From: an uncultured Alphaproteobacteria bacterium
Lineage (GTDB): Bacteria > Pseudomonadota > Alphaproteobacteria > HIMB59 > GCA-002718135
Direction of reading: 5' to 3'
NCBI GenBank assembly: GCA_902596365.1
Contig: CACJTT010000001.1
Location: 62,001-126,000, forward strand
Length of the DNA stretch: 64,000 nucleotides
Shown: positions 61,949 through 64,000 of the stretch, one piece after another
How the letters are laid out: every line of letters starts with the position of its first letter
Position numbering within the stretch: the first letter of the stretch is position 1
Program-made: the position numbers and the translations under genes
The notes under the pieces: model-generated
Database searches by the model: none
What the model saw: the letters and a program-made list of their open reading frames with translations, nothing else
Told to the model about the DNA's origin: nothing

Positions 61949-63097
61949 ATGAAAATCGGAGCAGTAGGACTAGGAAACAGAATAGCACACGTTTATCATG
62001 AATTATCTCAAATTAATAAAGATGCAGAATTAATTGCTTATGTTGACCCTCTACCAATAGGTAGGGAATATGCAGAAAAAAATGAATTTTTTCCCAGAAA
62101 AGAATATTCCACATTAAATGAAATGTTATCTAATGAAAAATTAGATCTTCTAATGATAGGGTCCCCAAACCATCTTCATCTAGAGCATATAAAAATTGGA
62201 CTCAATGCAGGTATTAAAATATTTGCTGAAAAACCAATTGTTGTTAATGAAAATCAATCTTTTGAATTAGCAAGGTTGCTAGGTGAGTTTGGCCAAGATC
62301 AAGTCTTGGTAGGTTTGGTGTTGAGATATTCCCAGCATGCTAGATCAGTTAGAGATTTAATAAATAAAAATGTTTTGGGCAATATTGTTTCTATCGAAGC
62401 TTCGGAACATATTATGCCGTGGCATGGTGGTTTTTTTATGCGTAATTGGCGTCGAAAAGAAAAATTTTCTGGTGGATTTATGTTAGAAAAGTGTTGTCAT
62501 GATATAGATTTTTACAACATGATAGTAGGATGTAGAGTTAAAAGAGTTGCAAGTTTTGGAGGCAGAAACTCATTTATTCCTCAAAATAAACCAAAAGAAA
62601 ATTTAGAAGAATTTTCAAAATATAATTTATTTGGATGGGAGGCAAAAGAAAGTGTATTTGATAGCGATGCTGATATTGTTGATCATCAAGTAGCAATAAT
62701 TGAATATGAAAATGGAGCTACTTTAGCTTTTCACACAAACATGCGCGTACCCGATGAGTTTAGACGCTTTGCTGTAATGGGAACGAACGGAATGGTAGAA
62801 GGTGATTTTGTTCGAGGTTTTTTAAAAGCACACGATCAACAAAATAATATTATTTTAGATGAAGATTATGGCGCAGCGTTTGGAATGGTAAAAGGTCATT
62901 ATGGTGCAGATAATCTGATGTTAAAAGATATTAACCAACATTTAACCAATTCTGATAAAATAAATTTACCAGTAGGTGTCAAAGATTGTATTGAAGCAGG
63001 TGTTGTTGCTATGAAGTTAGATGAATCAAGAAAGACGGGTAAAATTATTGATTTAACATCTAGTTGGAATAGGTTAGACAAGGAAATGAAAAAGTAA
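61949..63097 (+). CDS. Gfo/Idh/MocA family oxidoreductase
   Basis: A 382-residue enzyme with IGAVGLGNRIAHVYH (nucleotide motif), IFAEKPIVVNE (EKP motif), VLRYSQHARSVRD and LEKCCHDIDFYNMI, which gives the His-x-x-D-type active site. The family oxidises sugars or can act as an NAD-assisted glycosidase (GH109-like). Placed between GH20 and an ABC sugar permease, 30 bp and 2 bp away. The start with ATG at 61949 is the only one giving the N-terminal strand. A role on the GH20 product is likely. Confidence 0.87.
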   Translation: MKIGAVGLGNRIAHVYHELSQINKDAELIAYVDPLPIGREYAEKNEFFPRKEYSTLNEMLSNEKLDLLMIGSPNHLHLEHIKIGLNAGIKIFAEKPIVVNENQSFELARLLGEFGQDQVLVGLVLRYSQHARSVRDLINKNVLGNIVSIEASEHIMPWHGGFFMRNWRRKEKFSGGFMLEKCCHDIDFYNMIVGCRVKRVASFGGRNSFIPQNKPKENLEEFSKYNLFGWEAKESVFDSDADIVDHQVAIIEYENGATLAFHTNMRVPDEFRRFAVMGTNGMVEGDFVRGFLKAHDQQNNIILDEDYGAAFGMVKGHYGADNLMLKDINQHLTNSDKINLPVGVKDCIEAGVVAMKLDESRKTGKIIDLTSSWNRLDKEMKK

Positions 63098-63099
63098 TA

Positions 63100-63999
63100 A
63101 TGAATAAAAAACTAAGATCTTTTAATTCTCCTACATTTTTAGCTTACGCACTAATAGCTCCTGCAGCTATTTATATTCTGTTAATTGTTGCGTGGCCAGT
63201 TCTTGAAACAATAAGACTATCTTTTACAAACTCTAGTTTAGCTGGAGAGGATTATGTTGGTTTTGAAAATTACGAAAAAATGCTCTCAAGTAAAAAGTTT
63301 AATAAAATTGTTACAAGAACTTTTGTTTGGATGTTTTTCTCAGTAAGTTTGAAGTTAATTATTGGCTTGATTGGAGCAATTTTATTGAATGCTAACTTAA
63401 GAGGTCGATCTATGTTTAGGGTTTTAATAATGCCTCCATGGGTGGTTCCAATTGCCATAGGTATGCTTGGATGGCTTTGGCTTTATAATGGTTATTTTGG
63501 TATAATTGCTGGCGTAGGAATGCATACAGGAATTTTGGATGGTCCCTTTGGTTTTCTTGCATACAAGCAAAGCGCATTTATTTCTACAATTGTAGCTGAC
63601 GTATGGGTCGGCACTCCAATGGTAACAGTTTTTTTCTTAGCAGCAATGCAAGGAGTTCCAAGAGATTTATATGAAGCCGCTTATTGTGATGGAGCTTCCA
63701 GATGGGACAGATTTTTTAAAATTACACTTCCTCAAATTACACCTGTTATTATTACTATGTCTATATTATCAGCGATTTGGACTTTCAATTCTTTTGAAAT
63801 TATTTGGATATTGACTGAAGGAGGGCCAAGAGGTGCAACAACCACTTTAATTATTGATACATATAAACAGGCCTTAGGTAACTATAAATTTGGAAGAGGT
63901 GCAGCTAGAGCAGTTGTTGTAATGATTTTATTAACTTTATTTGCAGGTTTTTACCTAGCTCTTCTAGCTAGAATTAATAAGAAGATTTCACATGGATAG
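63100..63999 (+). CDS. Sugar ABC transporter permease, MalF/UgpA type
   Basis: A 299-residue six-helix permease of the carbohydrate-uptake-1 family. The EAA loop is YEAAYCDGASRWDRFFKITLP (read LYEAAYCDGASRW then FFKITLPQ), and the N-terminal helix AYALIAPAAIYILLIV is typical. It begins 2 bp after the Gfo/Idh stop. A second permease, ATPase and binding protein should follow outside the window; the orphan binding protein at 12553 is an alternative partner. Imports an oligosaccharide, probably one cut by the GH20 enzyme (inference). Confidence 0.9.
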   Translation: MNKKLRSFNSPTFLAYALIAPAAIYILLIVAWPVLETIRLSFTNSSLAGEDYVGFENYEKMLSSKKFNKIVTRTFVWMFFSVSLKLIIGLIGAILLNANLRGRSMFRVLIMPPWVVPIAIGMLGWLWLYNGYFGIIAGVGMHTGILDGPFGFLAYKQSAFISTIVADVWVGTPMVTVFFLAAMQGVPRDLYEAAYCDGASRWDRFFKITLPQITPVIITMSILSAIWTFNSFEIIWILTEGGPRGATTTLIIDTYKQALGNYKFGRGAARAVVVMILLTLFAGFYLALLARINKKISHG

Positions 64000-64000
64000 A
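63992..64000 (+). CDS. Possible start of a second sugar permease gene (truncated by window edge)
   Basis: ATGGATAGA overlaps the last codons of the preceding permease gene by 8 bp. MalF-type permease genes are usually followed closely, often with overlap, by a MalG-type gene. Only three codons are visible, so this rests on position. Confidence 0.4.

Noticed and set aside
1-64000. CRISPR arrays, tRNA/rRNA genes, insertion sequences, integrases or prophage genes
   Set aside because: Looked for repeats with spacers, tRNA T-loop patterns, transposase-like frames; none seen. The window reads as continuous chromosomal metabolic genes.

Overview
The window reads as an accessory-rich stretch of a streamlined, AT-rich marine alphaproteobacterium. 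Base composition is strongly AT-biased, intergenic gaps are tens of bases, stop/start overlaps are common, and no insertion sequences, prophage genes, CRISPR arrays or tRNAs were seen. The trimethylamine N-oxide (TMAO) genes, split glutamate-synthase operons, TRAP and sugar ABC transporters and sugar-acid enzymes fit a Pelagibacterales-like or HIMB59/AEGEAN-169-like lineage. That placement is inferred from gene content, not from a marker gene.

Region 1 (1-12.5 kb): a TRAP transporter (tail of dctQ, dctM, Tat-exported dctP), then oxidoreductases (two SDRs, aldehyde dehydrogenase, Fe-dependent alcohol dehydrogenase, aldo/keto reductase), a UxaA-family sugar-acid dehydratase, and a Gfo/Idh - IolG-like - IolE-like run. 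It looks like uptake and oxidation of deoxy sugars, sugar acids or inositols. Region 2 (12.5-24.9 kb): a solute-binding protein, an aldolase-like protein, an IolI-like TIM barrel, a Frc-type sugar ABC transporter with a fructokinase-like gene, E1 alpha/beta of a 2-oxoacid (or acetoin) dehydrogenase with a stand-alone lipoyl domain but no E2/E3, a second PfkB kinase, another IolG-like enzyme and an SDR.

Region 3 (24.9-35 kb): a TMA/TMAO module. It holds a ProXWV-type ABC transporter best read as TmoXWV, TMA monooxygenase (tmm), a cupin, TMAO demethylase (tdm), a choline-kinase-like protein and an IclR regulator. Region 4 (35-48.3 kb): FAD oxidoreductase, a glutamine-synthetase-family (GS) ligase and a split glutamate-synthase module (mgsABC type), then a second paralogous module (glxBCD type) facing a conserved unknown gene and glnT/gmaS, then two EamA transporters. 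Together regions 3 and 4 could take up TMAO/TMA, demethylate it and channel the amine through gamma-glutamyl-amide and N-methylglutamate intermediates. Dimethylamine monooxygenase and the full N-methylglutamate dehydrogenase are not in the window.

Region 5 (48.3-50.6 kb): an ammonium-transporter gene behind a 240-bp structured leader, followed by three very small membrane proteins. Region 6 (50.6-56.3 kb): a tight minus-strand operon of Rieske oxygenase, glyoxalase, cupin, third GS-family ligase and MetX-like hydrolase, divergent from a gamma-butyrobetaine-hydroxylase-like dioxygenase. It is a candidate uncharacterised pathway for a quaternary or N-methylated amine. Region 7 (56.3-64 kb): M24 hydrolase, aldehyde dehydrogenase and galactokinase on minus, and GH20 hexosaminidase, Gfo/Idh enzyme and sugar ABC permease on plus: amino-sugar/galactoside use running off the right edge.

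The observations most worth follow-up are the amt leader RNA, the Rieske-to-MetX operon, the two split glutamate-synthase modules that differ in Fe-S cysteines, an inverted-repeat motif shared by the IclR neighbourhood and the TMA genes, and the E2-less E1/lipoyl set.
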